From Candidatus Aegiribacteria sp. (GTDB taxonomy: Bacteria; Fermentibacterota; Fermentibacteria; Fermentibacterales; JCC-6), in the NCBI GenBank assembly GCA_030640155.1, contig DAOWJX010000003.1, positions 1 to 9,815 of the forward strand: a stretch of 9,815 bases of DNA. Direction: 5' to 3'. Numbering within the stretch: the stretch's first letter is position 1; every line of letters begins with the position of its first letter. The notes under the pieces were generated by a model. That model was given only the letters and a program-made list of their open reading frames with translations, searched no databases and was not told the DNA's origin. Made by a program: the position numbers and the translations under genes. Shown here in pieces: positions 1 through 6,105 of the stretch.

Positions 1-174
1 GTACATCTGTCGATTTACGATGTATCCGGTCGGTTGGTGAAACAGATTGAATCAGCGGATAGCCAGGATGGTTATAATCAGGTTGTTATTCCTGAACTTG
101 ATTCCGGTCTGTATTTCTGTCGGATGACATCTGGAGACTTTGCTGAAACCAGACAGTTTGTAGTAATTCGGTAA
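1..174 (+). CDS. 3' end of a secreted protein with FlgD-like / T9SS-type C-terminal module (partial)
   Basis: Frame 1 is open from the window edge to a TAA at 172-174, giving the last 57 residues of a protein whose start lies outside. The visible sequence begins VHLSIYDVSGRLVKQI and continues to SGLYFCRMTSG and a basic end, RQFVVIR. The pattern 'hydrophobic-YD-x-x-GR-x-V', then a 'SG-x-Y' turn, then a short final strand is typical of the Ig-like FlgD-type or Por-secretion tail modules at the C-terminus of exported proteins in FCB-group bacteria. In true type IX substrates this module directs outer-membrane export and is removed or anchored. Whether this organism has that machinery cannot be seen here, and the catalytic or adhesive part of the protein is missing. 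The gene is followed closely by a strong terminator. The module type is fairly secure; the role of the whole protein is unknown. Confidence 0.75.
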   Translation, partial: VHLSIYDVSGRLVKQIESADSQDGYNQVVIPELDSGLYFCRMTSGDFAETRQFVVIR

Positions 175-204
175 AGTATCTATTTCCTGTTCGATGAGTG
201 AATC

Positions 205-240
205 GAAGGGAGCCGGTCATCAACCGGCTCCCTTCTTTTT
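205..240 (+). terminator. Rho-independent terminator after the secreted-protein gene
   Basis: A perfect 13-bp inverted repeat (205-217 paired with 223-235, core GGGAGCCGGT / ACCGGCTCCC) encloses a 5-nt loop CATCA and runs into a T run at 236-240. It starts 30 bp after the TAA of the upstream gene, which it evidently terminates on the + strand. Confidence 0.9.
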
Positions 241-280
241 CAGATAACTGGAATGAGACTTCCCGATGGTTATGATAACT

Positions 281-299
281 CTGCCAGATACACTGGCAG
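281..299. repeat. 7-bp inverted repeat (CTGCCAG-ATACA-CTGGCAG)
   Basis: CTGCCAG at 281-287 and its exact reverse complement at 293-299 flank a 5-nt spacer. Only TTT follows, so it is a poor terminator. It could be a second, weak stem-loop at the end of the upstream transcript or a dyad operator site. Its function is undetermined. Confidence 0.45.
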
Positions 300-387
300 T
301 TTCAGGAATGACCTTTCATCTTTTCGGACAGATCGATATGGATTATACATATAATTACATTCGAATATTTCCAGATTTTCGAAGGAC

Positions 388-415
388 TTGTTGATTCTAT
401 TCATTACTGTATAAT
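388..415 (+). promoter_or_regulatory. Candidate sigma-70-type promoter for the RRM gene
   Basis: TTGTTG at 388-393 is separated by 16 bp from a perfect TATAAT at 410-415. Transcription would start near 422 and give an untranslated leader of about 265 nt before the RRM start codon. The -35 is imperfect and the region is AT-rich, so a chance match is possible. A second AT-rich -10-like stretch (551-560) has no good -35 partner; if it were used, the transcript would begin inside the structured leader. Confidence 0.4.
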
Positions 416-559
416 ACATTCAGCTTTTTTAGAGCAAGTTGTTTTTGTTTGTTTACTGTGTTACGAAGAGGTTTAAGTCATTTCTGAATTGCATCAGTAT
501 TTTGCATTCCATGAACGTTATTGTATGGGTGAAAAATAATTACTGAATCATATTTATAT

Positions 560-660
560 ATGCCGCAATTATGCTGCACGGTGCCGGGCCGTACCCCGGT
601 TAAACATGCCCCTTGCTAGAGGGGCAACTGCGGCATTGATGCCGCATGGTACTCGGGGAC
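560..660 (+). promoter_or_regulatory. Structured, possibly switching 5' leader of the RRM gene
   Basis: This GC-rich block ends 26 nt before the start codon and is dense in complementary segments. TGCCCCT 607-613 pairs with AGGGGCA 620-626. TGCGGCA 629-635 pairs with TGCCGCA 640-646 across a TTGA tetraloop. CCGGG 584-588 pairs with CCCGG 595-599. Competing pairings exist. CCCCG 594-598 plus GT 591-592 can pair with CGGGGAC 654-660 (A593 bulged), closing a three-way junction around the 607-626 and 629-646 hairpins. Strand 629-636 can instead pair with ATGCCGCA 560-567 (8 bp) or ATGCTGCA 571-578 (8 bp with one G-U). A small TCCT/AGGA hairpin (667-670/677-680) could cover part of the ribosome-binding site. 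Structured leaders are known for RRM genes in Chlorobi (the 'Chlorobi-RRM' motif, recalled from memory); I cannot say that this is the same motif. The pairings are seen directly; the regulatory role is inferred. Confidence 0.6.
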
Positions 661-675
661 GAAATATCCTGGGAA

Positions 676-681
676 AAGGAG
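676..681 (+). promoter_or_regulatory. Shine-Dalgarno site that fixes the RRM start
   Basis: AAGGAG at 676-681 lies 5 nt upstream of the ATG at 687. The in-frame ATGs further upstream at 606 and 639 have no comparable site and lie inside the hairpin-rich leader, so translation is assigned to 687. Confidence 0.8.
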
Positions 682-686
682 TTCTA

Positions 687-947
687 ATGGAAAATAAACT
701 ATTTGTGGGTGGATTAGCCTGGGCAACAAACGATGAAGGTCTGAGAAAGGCCTTTGAGGAATTTGGAGCTATTGAAGAGGCGAACGTTGTCTGCGAAAGA
801 GATACAGGCCGGTCAAGAGGATTCGGGTTTGTAACTTTCGAAACCGAAGCGAGCGCAAAAGCGGCTCAGGAGGCCATGCACGGACAGGAAATAGATGGAC
901 GCCAGCTCAGAGTGGACTTTGCTAACAGCAAACCAAGACGGAACTAG
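687..947 (+). CDS. RRM-domain RNA-binding protein (small, single-domain)
   Basis: This 86-residue protein is essentially one RNA recognition motif. RNP2 (LFVGGL) is at residues 5-10, just after the start. RNP1 (RGFGFVTF) lies mid-protein with the aromatic residues that stack on RNA bases. A short basic tail (KPRRN) follows the last strand. Proteins of this size and plan, often called Rbp, are found in cyanobacteria and many FCB bacteria, where they are linked to RNA stability and cold or stress responses. The gene is monocistronic: a structured leader and a good ribosome-binding site precede it and a terminator follows. The reading frame is open back to 540, giving a possible 27-residue N-terminal extension from ATG 606. 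That extension is rejected because it has no ribosome-binding site and overlaps stable hairpins. The fold is certain; the RNA target is unknown, although its own leader is an attractive candidate. Confidence 0.93.
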   Translation: MENKLFVGGLAWATNDEGLRKAFEEFGAIEEANVVCERDTGRSRGFGFVTFETEASAKAAQEAMHGQEIDGRQLRVDFANSKPRRN

Positions 948-969
948 CGAAATTCTACTTCAGTGATAT

Positions 970-999
970 AAGGGGAGGCATTTCTGTCTCCCCTTTTTT
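970..999 (+). terminator. Terminator of the RRM gene, possibly bidirectional
   Basis: AAGGGGAGGC at 970-979 pairs with GTCTCCCCTT at 986-995 (one G-T pair) around a 6-nt loop, and a T run extends to 999. It lies 23 bp after the RRM stop and is a strong + strand terminator. Read on the minus strand, the same hairpin sits 27 bp beyond the end of the long convergent operon and is followed by TTATAT, so it may also help end that transcript, less efficiently. Confidence 0.88.
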
Positions 1000-1025
1000 A
1001 GAATGTTACGATAAAGGCGGTGGAC

Positions 1026-1688
1026 TCAGTGTTTCAAGATAAGCGTCAATCCGTCGCTGACCGGAATCATTGAGACATCCACCCTGTTGTCATTGTGAAT
1101 CCTTCTGTTCAGGTCACGGATGACTGTTGTCCCGGGATCATCTGATTTTGGATCGATAATTCTGCCGAACCCCAGAACGTTGTCCAGAGCGATGAGACCG
1201 CCTGGCTTTATCAGTTGCAGGCATTGGTCGTAGTATGTTCCGTAACCATCCTTGTTGGCGTCTATGAAGGCGAAATCGAAGGTATTCTCCAGACCTTCTT
1301 CAATAAGTGAGTCAAGGGTATCTTCAGCAGGAGCAAGCCTGAGGTCGATCTTATGATCAACACACGCCTCTATCCAGTATTTTTCAGCTGTTTCCGTCCA
1401 CTCCCTGTTCACATCGCACGCGATAATAAGACCATCCTCAGGAAGTGCCATTGCGGTCCAGAGTGTGCTGTATCCGGTAAAGACACCGATTTCCAGTGTC
1501 CTTTTTGCCTTAATAAGTTTAATGAGCATGTACATGAGCTGTCCCTGCTCAGGGGATATCTGCATTAAGGAGTTCTCCATAAGAGCGGTTCTCTCTCGGA
1601 GGTTTTTGAGAATACCGGTTTCTCTTACGGAAACTGAGAGCATGTATTCGCGAAGCTCCTCCGGCATTCCCGATGTAGAAGTAGCCAT
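1026..1688 (-). CDS. Class I SAM-dependent O-methyltransferase (caffeoyl-CoA OMT / COMT-like family 3)
   Basis: The product is 220 residues, typical for this family. The SAM-binding motif I is LEIGVFTGYSTLW at about 65-77, with an acidic residue closing the next strand (D92). The signature FIDANKDGY is at 141-149, and a DN pair is at 169-170. D143, D169 and N170 are the expected ligands of the divalent metal that activates the hydroxyl substrate. The C-terminus (PVSDGLTLILK) is also family-typical. These enzymes methylate catechol-like or other adjacent hydroxyls; the substrate here is unknown. The start is ATG 1686-1688, preceded by GGAAGGA at 1693-1699. A longer frame beginning at a TTG at 1727 would overlap the upstream gene and has no ribosome-binding site. 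It is the last gene of the minus-strand run, 16 bp after the second methyltransferase gene. Confidence 0.9.
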   Translation of the reverse strand: MATSTSGMPEELREYMLSVSVRETGILKNLRERTALMENSLMQISPEQGQLMYMLIKLIKAKRTLEIGVFTGYSTLWTAMALPEDGLIIACDVNREWTETAEKYWIEACVDHKIDLRLAPAEDTLDSLIEEGLENTFDFAFIDANKDGYGTYYDQCLQLIKPGGLIALDNVLGFGRIIDPKSDDPGTTVIRDLNRRIHNDNRVDVSMIPVSDGLTLILKH

Positions 1689-1704
1689 TACATCCTTCCA
1701 GCAG

Positions 1705-2448
1705 TCATTCAGCAGCAGCAACTGCAACTAAACGAGTAGCGTCAGAATCGTACGGCATACCATGAATATTACCGTAGATCTGCAGTTCTGAAAAACCGGC
1801 GACCTGAAGCATGTCTTCCAGTTCAGCAGCGCTGTAAAGCCAGTGGGAGAATTTCCATCTGTTCTTTACCCTGTCATCTTCGATAATCAACCATTCATTG
1901 TGGATTTTTCTCCATCCATCTTCTATCCTGTGCTTCTGAACCAATAGAGTTCCATTCTCCAGCTCATCGGTTGATATGGGGCTGAAGATTGATGCAAGAA
2001 CCTCCTTGCCCATAAGTTCAAGGACGAGTTTTCCACCCTGTCTGAGGGAATCCCGAATGTTGTGAAGAACTCTCATATTGTCCTCGTGTTTCTCGAAGTA
2101 CCCGAAGGAGGTGAACATGCATAGGGTAAGATCAAAAGAATCAGGTCGAATGAAACTGTGCATGTCCTCAAGAACCCACTCTACCGAAAGGTCTTCCAGA
2201 AAAGCTTTTCTTCGTGCCATTTCCAGCAGGTATTCAGTACGGTCTACACCCGTAACGGTGAAATTACGCCTTGCCATTGCAATTGAGAAGCGTCCGGGAC
2301 CACAGCATAGATCAAGAACATCTCCATCTGTAATGCCTGTAAGCTCTATCAGGGAATCAGAATCCTCCTCAGCTTTTTCCATTCTTGAATCAGGGAACAT
2401 GAAAGGGTATAAATCACGCCAGAAATTCTCATCCTCGAACCATTCCAT
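1705..2448 (-). CDS. Class I SAM-dependent methyltransferase (Methyltransf_25-type)
   Basis: The 247-residue protein has a Rossmann-like methyltransferase core. Motif I VLDLCCGPGRFS is at 44-55. The acidic residue at the end of strand 2 lies in VTGVDR (D69). A motif II-like ED pair is at 94-95, followed by FDLTLCMFTSFGYF at 105-118. A post-motif helix and GGKLVLE follow. The C-terminal part contains a strand-rich cap (IHNEWLIIEDDRVKNRW and the HWLY segment), as in small-molecule methyltransferases. No motif identifies the substrate. The start ATG 2446-2448 has GGAAGGA upstream. The gene lies 19 bp after the small exported-protein gene and 16 bp before the O-methyltransferase gene, so the last two enzymes of the operon may act on the same product, which is inference. 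Confidence 0.88.
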   Translation of the reverse strand: MEWFEDENFWRDLYPFMFPDSRMEKAEEDSDSLIELTGITDGDVLDLCCGPGRFSIAMARRNFTVTGVDRTEYLLEMARRKAFLEDLSVEWVLEDMHSFIRPDSFDLTLCMFTSFGYFEKHEDNMRVLHNIRDSLRQGGKLVLELMGKEVLASIFSPISTDELENGTLLVQKHRIEDGWRKIHNEWLIIEDDRVKNRWKFSHWLYSAAELEDMLQVAGFSELQIYGNIHGMPYDSDATRLVAVAAAE

Positions 2449-2467
2449 TACATTATCCTTCCGGCTA

Positions 2468-2902
2468 TCAAGGATTGCATCGTCTGCAGAAGTTGCATAT
2501 ACCGGTTATTCTGCTGTCCGGGTCTCCCCACGTGAACCATGAGTCGGTTATTTCAGAAGAGAGATACTGAGGGTCAAGTTCCAGAAAACCACAATGACCT
2601 ACAAGAATTACAGTAGACGGATAACCATTGTAGTACCCTGATAAATCAGCCACTTCCGAATAACCTGAAGCATCGGGGGCAATACACCAGAGATCGACTG
2701 AAGCGTACTCAGGCAGGCTGTCTAACGAGATGAGAATGATTTCCGCCATATACTGATTAGCGGTTGTGTCGTCTCCCAGCACAAGAAGCAGACCGAATCC
2801 TGTGGGTGTGACAAAATCATCAAGATCGGAGAAACCGCTGACTGGGGTGAATTCAGGTTGAATTTGAGAAATACCAAGAAAGAAGAAGAGCAGAAAAATC
2901 AT
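2468..2902 (-). CDS. Small exported protein of unknown function, possible thioredoxin-like fold, Cys-rich tail
   Basis: This 144-residue protein is not recognised with confidence. The N-terminus MIFLLFFFLGIS is a short hydrophobic export signal with few charged residues. The mature part alternates strands and helices: GLLLVLGDD at 37-45, then a helix, VDLWCIAP at 69-76, YYNGYPSTVILVG at 90-102, then FLELDPQ. The last strand pair with its 'Y-x-G-Y-P-S-T' turn resembles the cis-proline region of thioredoxins. There is no CxxC where the active site would be, so any Trx relationship is structural only. Cysteines are C73, C104 and a terminal cluster C136, C139, C142 (CNFCRRCNP), which could bind metal or form disulfides. 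It starts by ATGA overlap with the stop of the NlpC/P60 gene, preceded by GGAAGG, and ends with tandem TGA-TAG stops. Overlap with the lipoprotein gene suggests a joint envelope role. Confidence 0.72.
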   Translation of the reverse strand: MIFLLFFFLGISQIQPEFTPVSGFSDLDDFVTPTGFGLLLVLGDDTTANQYMAEIILISLDSLPEYASVDLWCIAPDASGYSEVADLSGYYNGYPSTVILVGHCGFLELDPQYLSSEITDSWFTWGDPDSRITGICNFCRRCNP

Positions 2903-3414
2903 TTAAGATACCTTCCCGCGGATACAATCCTGTTTGCGTAGTATTCCTTGGAGAGTGATTCCCTTACAACCCCCCTGCTGCTGGATGCGTGGACAAAGAA
3001 GCCGTTTCCGATAAATATACCTACATGTGATATACCTGAACCTGACGTATTGAAAAACAGCAGATCGCCGAACTTGAGTTCCGAGGGATTAACGTTTTCT
3101 GATTCTGTAGCCTGCTGACTGGCTGTTCTGGGTATCTCGATATCAATGGCTCTGTAAACCGACTGGGTGAATGCAGAACAGTCTACACCGGATCTGCTGT
3201 TGCCGCCGTACTGATAGGGTGCACCAATCCATGAATCGATTTCATCCAACATTCTATTGTCTATTGATGATCTTGGGCCACTTCCAGTGGATGATATTTC
3301 AGACCAGTAGCCACCTGTACAATGAACTCCATTACCACGGTACACTGGAACAGTCCTGCAACTCGCAAGAATAAGAACAATAAGCAACAGGAAGGCAATA
3401 TGATTATTTTTCAT
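2899..3414 (-). CDS. NlpC/P60 (C40) family peptidase lipoprotein
   Basis: The 171-residue product begins with a lipoprotein signal: a hydrophobic stretch from about 6 to 16 and a lipobox LASC, with C19 as the lipidated residue. The C-terminal NlpC/P60 domain (about 55-170) opens with W-I-G-A-P-Y-x-Y-G-G, contains the nucleophile in VDCSAF (C79), the catalytic histidine in ISHVGIF (H130) and a third polar residue in FVHASS (H142). FGDLLFF precedes the histidine, as usual. Such enzymes cut peptidoglycan stem peptides, usually between D-Glu and the diamino acid, and resemble E. coli Spr/MepS and NlpC in being short lipoproteins. It probably sits in the periplasm, anchored to a membrane. Its start overlaps the nadB stop (ATGA) and its stop overlaps the next start in the same way. 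The activity assignment is secure at family level. Confidence 0.93.
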   Translation of the reverse strand: MKNNHIAFLLLIVLILASCRTVPVYRGNGVHCTGGYWSEISSTGSGPRSSIDNRMLDEIDSWIGAPYQYGGNSRSGVDCSAFTQSVYRAIDIEIPRTASQQATESENVNPSELKFGDLLFFNTSGSGISHVGIFIGNGFFVHASSSRGVVRESLSKEYYANRIVSAGRYLK

Positions 3415-5027
3415 AGCTGTATCTTAAGAATAGTGTCTCTGGGCAACTGTTTCTGTCCGGGACAGTCAAGAGTGTAATGAAGACCCCGACTTTCTCTCCT
3501 TCGCAATGCTGATCTAACAATCGCCCTGCTGACAGTGCAGATATTCCTCAATTCAAGAAGTTCCACAGTTGGAATAAGAGACCAGTAATCCTCTTCGATT
3601 TCGTCTGCCAGAACATCAATTATTCTCAGGGCTCTGTGTAATTTTCTGTCCGACCTGACTATGCTTACATAATCCCACATGACGTTTCTCAGGGCTGCCC
3701 ACGCGTAATCGACGAGTACGTTTTCCTTTAATGGTTCAGCGCGCCCGTAAGTCCAGTCTCTGGCAGAGAATATGTCCGGTTTCAATACAGTATCAGGAAT
3801 AGAGTCAGCAGCTTTTAATCCCATAACGCCTGCTTCAAGCAGACTGTTGCTGCCAAGACGATTGGCACCATGAAAACCGGTGCATGATGCTTCTCCAATA
3901 GCTCTCAGGCCATTCATTGCGGTACTGCCATCAGTAGATGCGTCTATTCCACCAATACAGTAATGGGCTGCGGGAACTACAGGTATCGGTTCCAGCCATG
4001 GAATAATACCGACTGAAGTGACACCTTCAGTTACTTCCGGAAATGATTCTTCCAGCTTTTCCCGACCAAGGTGAGTGGCGTCAAGAAGAACATGATCATT
4101 TCCAAGTCGTTTCATTTCTGAGTCAATAGCTCTAGCTACGACATCTCTTGGCGCAAGTTCCATCCTCTCAGGGTCATAGTTTTCCATGAATCTCTGACCT
4201 TCAAGGTTAAGCAACCTGGCACCTTCACCTCTGAGAGCTTCCGTTATCAGGAAATTTCTCTTATCAGGATGAAACAGGCAGGTAGGGTGAAACTGGTAAA
4301 ACTCCATGTTACGAATCGGAAGCCCGGCTCTGCAAGCCATCGCTATGCCATCTCCTGTGGCTGAATCCTGGTTTGAAGTGTATCTGTAAACTTTACCGGC
4401 CCCTCCTGTTGCTATGACGGTTTCACCGGCAAGTACAGTGGAAATTCTGCCATCGTGAAGGATATGGGCACCTAAACATCTGTCTGTGGCATTTTCAACC
4501 AGTTCAGGCATCTCTCGAGAAGCTGTAAGAAGATTAACAGCAAAAGCGGGTTGCAGTATTGAGATGTTCTTTTTTCCTTTACATCTCTCACAGAGTACTT
4601 CACTGATCAATCTGCCCGTTCTGTCCTTGTGGTGAAGAACCCGCCGGATACTGTGTCCGCCTTCCATTCCACCCTTACCGGATCCGTAAGCTCCTTCAAG
4701 GACAGCACCCCACTGTGATAATTGATTTACAAGACGCGGACCGCTTTTAATAATATCGATTGCTGCTTCTTCATCAACGAGACCTCCGCCCGCTATTATT
4801 GTATCCCTCAGATGAAGTTGGAAGCTGTCATCTTCGGATAAGGCTGCTGCAAGGCCACCCTGAGCCAGGTAAGTGCTTCCCGTAGGAATTGGAATTTTAC
4901 TCACAAGAAGAATATCAAGCTCTTCAGGAAGAGCGAGTGCGCATGTCAGTCCCGCCATTCCGGCGCCAAGTATGAGTACGTCTTTCCTGATTGTACCGGT
5001 CAATTGAGTTATCCTATCTTTCTCCAA
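3411..5027 (-). CDS. nadB: L-aspartate oxidase (NAD biosynthesis)
   Basis: The FAD enzyme oxidises L-aspartate to iminoaspartate, which NadA condenses with dihydroxyacetone phosphate to give quinolinate; it acts in the cytoplasm. The FAD Rossmann motif GAGMAGL is at 21-27, and STYLAQGGLAA follows at about 51-61. EFYQFHPT (substrate-binding His), TEALRGEGARLL (catalytic Arg), AAHYCIGGI (His) and HGANRLGSNSLLE (Arg) are all present. The C-terminal helical domain ends with the typical GLHYTLDCP. The sequence matches the succinate dehydrogenase flavoprotein superfamily, but the length (538) and the AAHYCIGGI/ANRLGSNSLLE blocks favour NadB. The start is uncertain. There is no ATG before residue 24. 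TTG at 5027 overlaps lpxK by 14 bp, while a second TTG at 5003 has AGGA 8 nt upstream and leaves no overlap. No nadA or nadC is visible. Confidence 0.95.
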   Translation of the reverse strand: MEKDRITQLTGTIRKDVLILGAGMAGLTCALALPEELDILLVSKIPIPTGSTYLAQGGLAAALSEDDSFQLHLRDTIIAGGGLVDEEAAIDIIKSGPRLVNQLSQWGAVLEGAYGSGKGGMEGGHSIRRVLHHKDRTGRLISEVLCERCKGKKNISILQPAFAVNLLTASREMPELVENATDRCLGAHILHDGRISTVLAGETVIATGGAGKVYRYTSNQDSATGDGIAMACRAGLPIRNMEFYQFHPTCLFHPDKRNFLITEALRGEGARLLNLEGQRFMENYDPERMELAPRDVVARAIDSEMKRLGNDHVLLDATHLGREKLEESFPEVTEGVTSVGIIPWLEPIPVVPAAHYCIGGIDASTDGSTAMNGLRAIGEASCTGFHGANRLGSNSLLEAGVMGLKAADSIPDTVLKPDIFSARDWTYGRAEPLKENVLVDYAWAALRNVMWDYVSIVRSDRKLHRALRIIDVLADEIEEDYWSLIPTVELLELRNICTVSRAIVRSALRRRESRGLHYTLDCPGQKQLPRDTILKIQL

Positions 5028-6105
5028 GTTCTCGAAACCTTTTAATTATGTTCTGAATCTCATCAAGAAGCTCAGGTATATCTCCCTCAACCTCAAGGTT
5101 CATGGTCTGAACCAGAATGTCATCAGTATCAGCAAGACCGCTGAATTTTACTGCATCCTTTTCCGTGGTTATTAATGCTGATGCTTGCTTTTTACGCATT
5201 ATTTTCTTCAGCTGTTCTATATCCTCTTCTGTATAAACATGATGGTCAGGAAATACCACCAGTTTCCTGATACTAAAACCGGCTTCTTCAAGAGAGTTGC
5301 GGAAGCTTTCAGGTTTTCCAATCCCGCAGAATGCAAGAACCGGATCTTCAGGGATATCACTCAGCCTCCTGCCGGATGCAAGCCTTACGCCAGTTGGTTG
5401 AATTCTGCTGAACTGAACGGGAGCTTTCCAGTTGTAATCTGAAACTCTACGCTTTATCCATTCAGCTGACATTCCAGACGAAATCCGGTTAATCCAGATA
5501 TGATCCGCTCTTGATATGAATGATGGAAATTCTCTGAGGGTTCCAGCAGGGAGGATTCCACCCTGACCAAACGGGTTCGAAAAATCAAGTACAACGAGTT
5601 CTATGTCTCTGTGAAGTTTAAGGTGCTGAAATCCATCATCGATTATGATAATATCCGGATTTTCCTCTCTAAATGCTCTGATTGAAGCTTCAGTTTTGGA
5701 CTTTCCGGCATACACCCTGGCTTTTCCGAGCAGGCTCTCTGCTAGCAGCAGAACTTCATCTGTAAATTCTTTCCTTACATCATCGTTGTCCAGTCTGACT
5801 CTGCAGGCGGATTCTCTCTTTCCAAAATTCCGCGCAATGACCGCTACAGAATAACCCATTCCGGCTATTCTTCTTGCAAGCCAGATCGTAACTGAGGTTT
5901 TACCTGTTCCACCAACTTCGATATTCCCGACACTTATCACTGGAACCGGTAATCTGAACTGCCTTCTGCCCGATTCGAACCACATTCTTCGAATGGCAGC
6001 CACTGAACCGTACAGCCATCCGAAAGGCATAAGTAACCAGCCAAACCAGGCATAATATCCCTCTCGGGATGCTATTTTCTTGAATAATTTGTCCGGTCTG
6101 TTCAT
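5014..6105 (-). CDS. lpxK: Tetraacyldisaccharide 4'-kinase
   Basis: LpxK phosphorylates the 4' position of the lipid A disaccharide using ATP at the inner face of the cytoplasmic membrane. The 363-residue protein has an amphipathic/hydrophobic N-terminal anchor (about 17-37), the P-loop GNIEVGGTGKT at 60-70, and the LpxK signature DDGFQHLKLHRD at 156-167. The family-typical FGQGGILPAGTLREFP is at 179-194. The later CGIGKPESF and TTEKDAVKF blocks also fit the family. The start ATG overlaps the TGA of the Kdo transferase gene by ATGA, and the end runs into nadB. It follows lpxB and the LPLAT-WaaA gene, matching its place in the pathway. Confidence 0.96.
   Translation of the reverse strand: MNRPDKLFKKIASREGYYAWFGWLLMPFGWLYGSVAAIRRMWFESGRRQFRLPVPVISVGNIEVGGTGKTSVTIWLARRIAGMGYSVAVIARNFGKRESACRVRLDNDDVRKEFTDEVLLLAESLLGKARVYAGKSKTEASIRAFREENPDIIIIDDGFQHLKLHRDIELVVLDFSNPFGQGGILPAGTLREFPSFISRADHIWINRISSGMSAEWIKRRVSDYNWKAPVQFSRIQPTGVRLASGRRLSDIPEDPVLAFCGIGKPESFRNSLEEAGFSIRKLVVFPDHHVYTEEDIEQLKKIMRKKQASALITTEKDAVKFSGLADTDDILVQTMNLEVEGDIPELLDEIQNIIKRFRELGER

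Larger units (their letters stand above)
241..559. other. AT-rich intergenic region, no gene seen
   Basis: Stop codons interrupt the frames and no recognisable protein or RNA gene is present. The stretch is clearly more AT-rich than the flanking genes. It contains a 7-bp hairpin (281-299), a candidate promoter (388-415), two TTCGAA palindromes 18 bp apart just upstream of that promoter (360-365 and 378-383), and two TTGCAT direct repeats 13 bp apart (489-494 and 502-507). It most likely serves as the regulatory region of the RRM gene downstream. Confidence 0.6.

Noticed and set aside
629..668. Hammerhead-like ribozyme (TTGATG near CGAAA)
   Set aside because: The required CUGAUGA core is absent and the helices do not have the hammerhead order around GAAA.
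606..686. 27-residue N-terminal extension of the RRM protein from ATG 606 or ATG 639
   Set aside because: No ribosome-binding site precedes either ATG, the stretch coincides with perfect hairpins, and the RRM fold begins right after ATG 687, which has AAGGAG 5 nt upstream.
1689..1727. Longer O-methyltransferase start at TTG 1727
   Set aside because: It overlaps the upstream methyltransferase gene and lacks a Shine-Dalgarno site; ATG 1688 has GGAAGGA correctly spaced.
2078..2542. 154-residue + strand open frame
   Set aside because: Serine/arginine-rich translation typical of an antisense shadow over the methyltransferase gene, with no domain.
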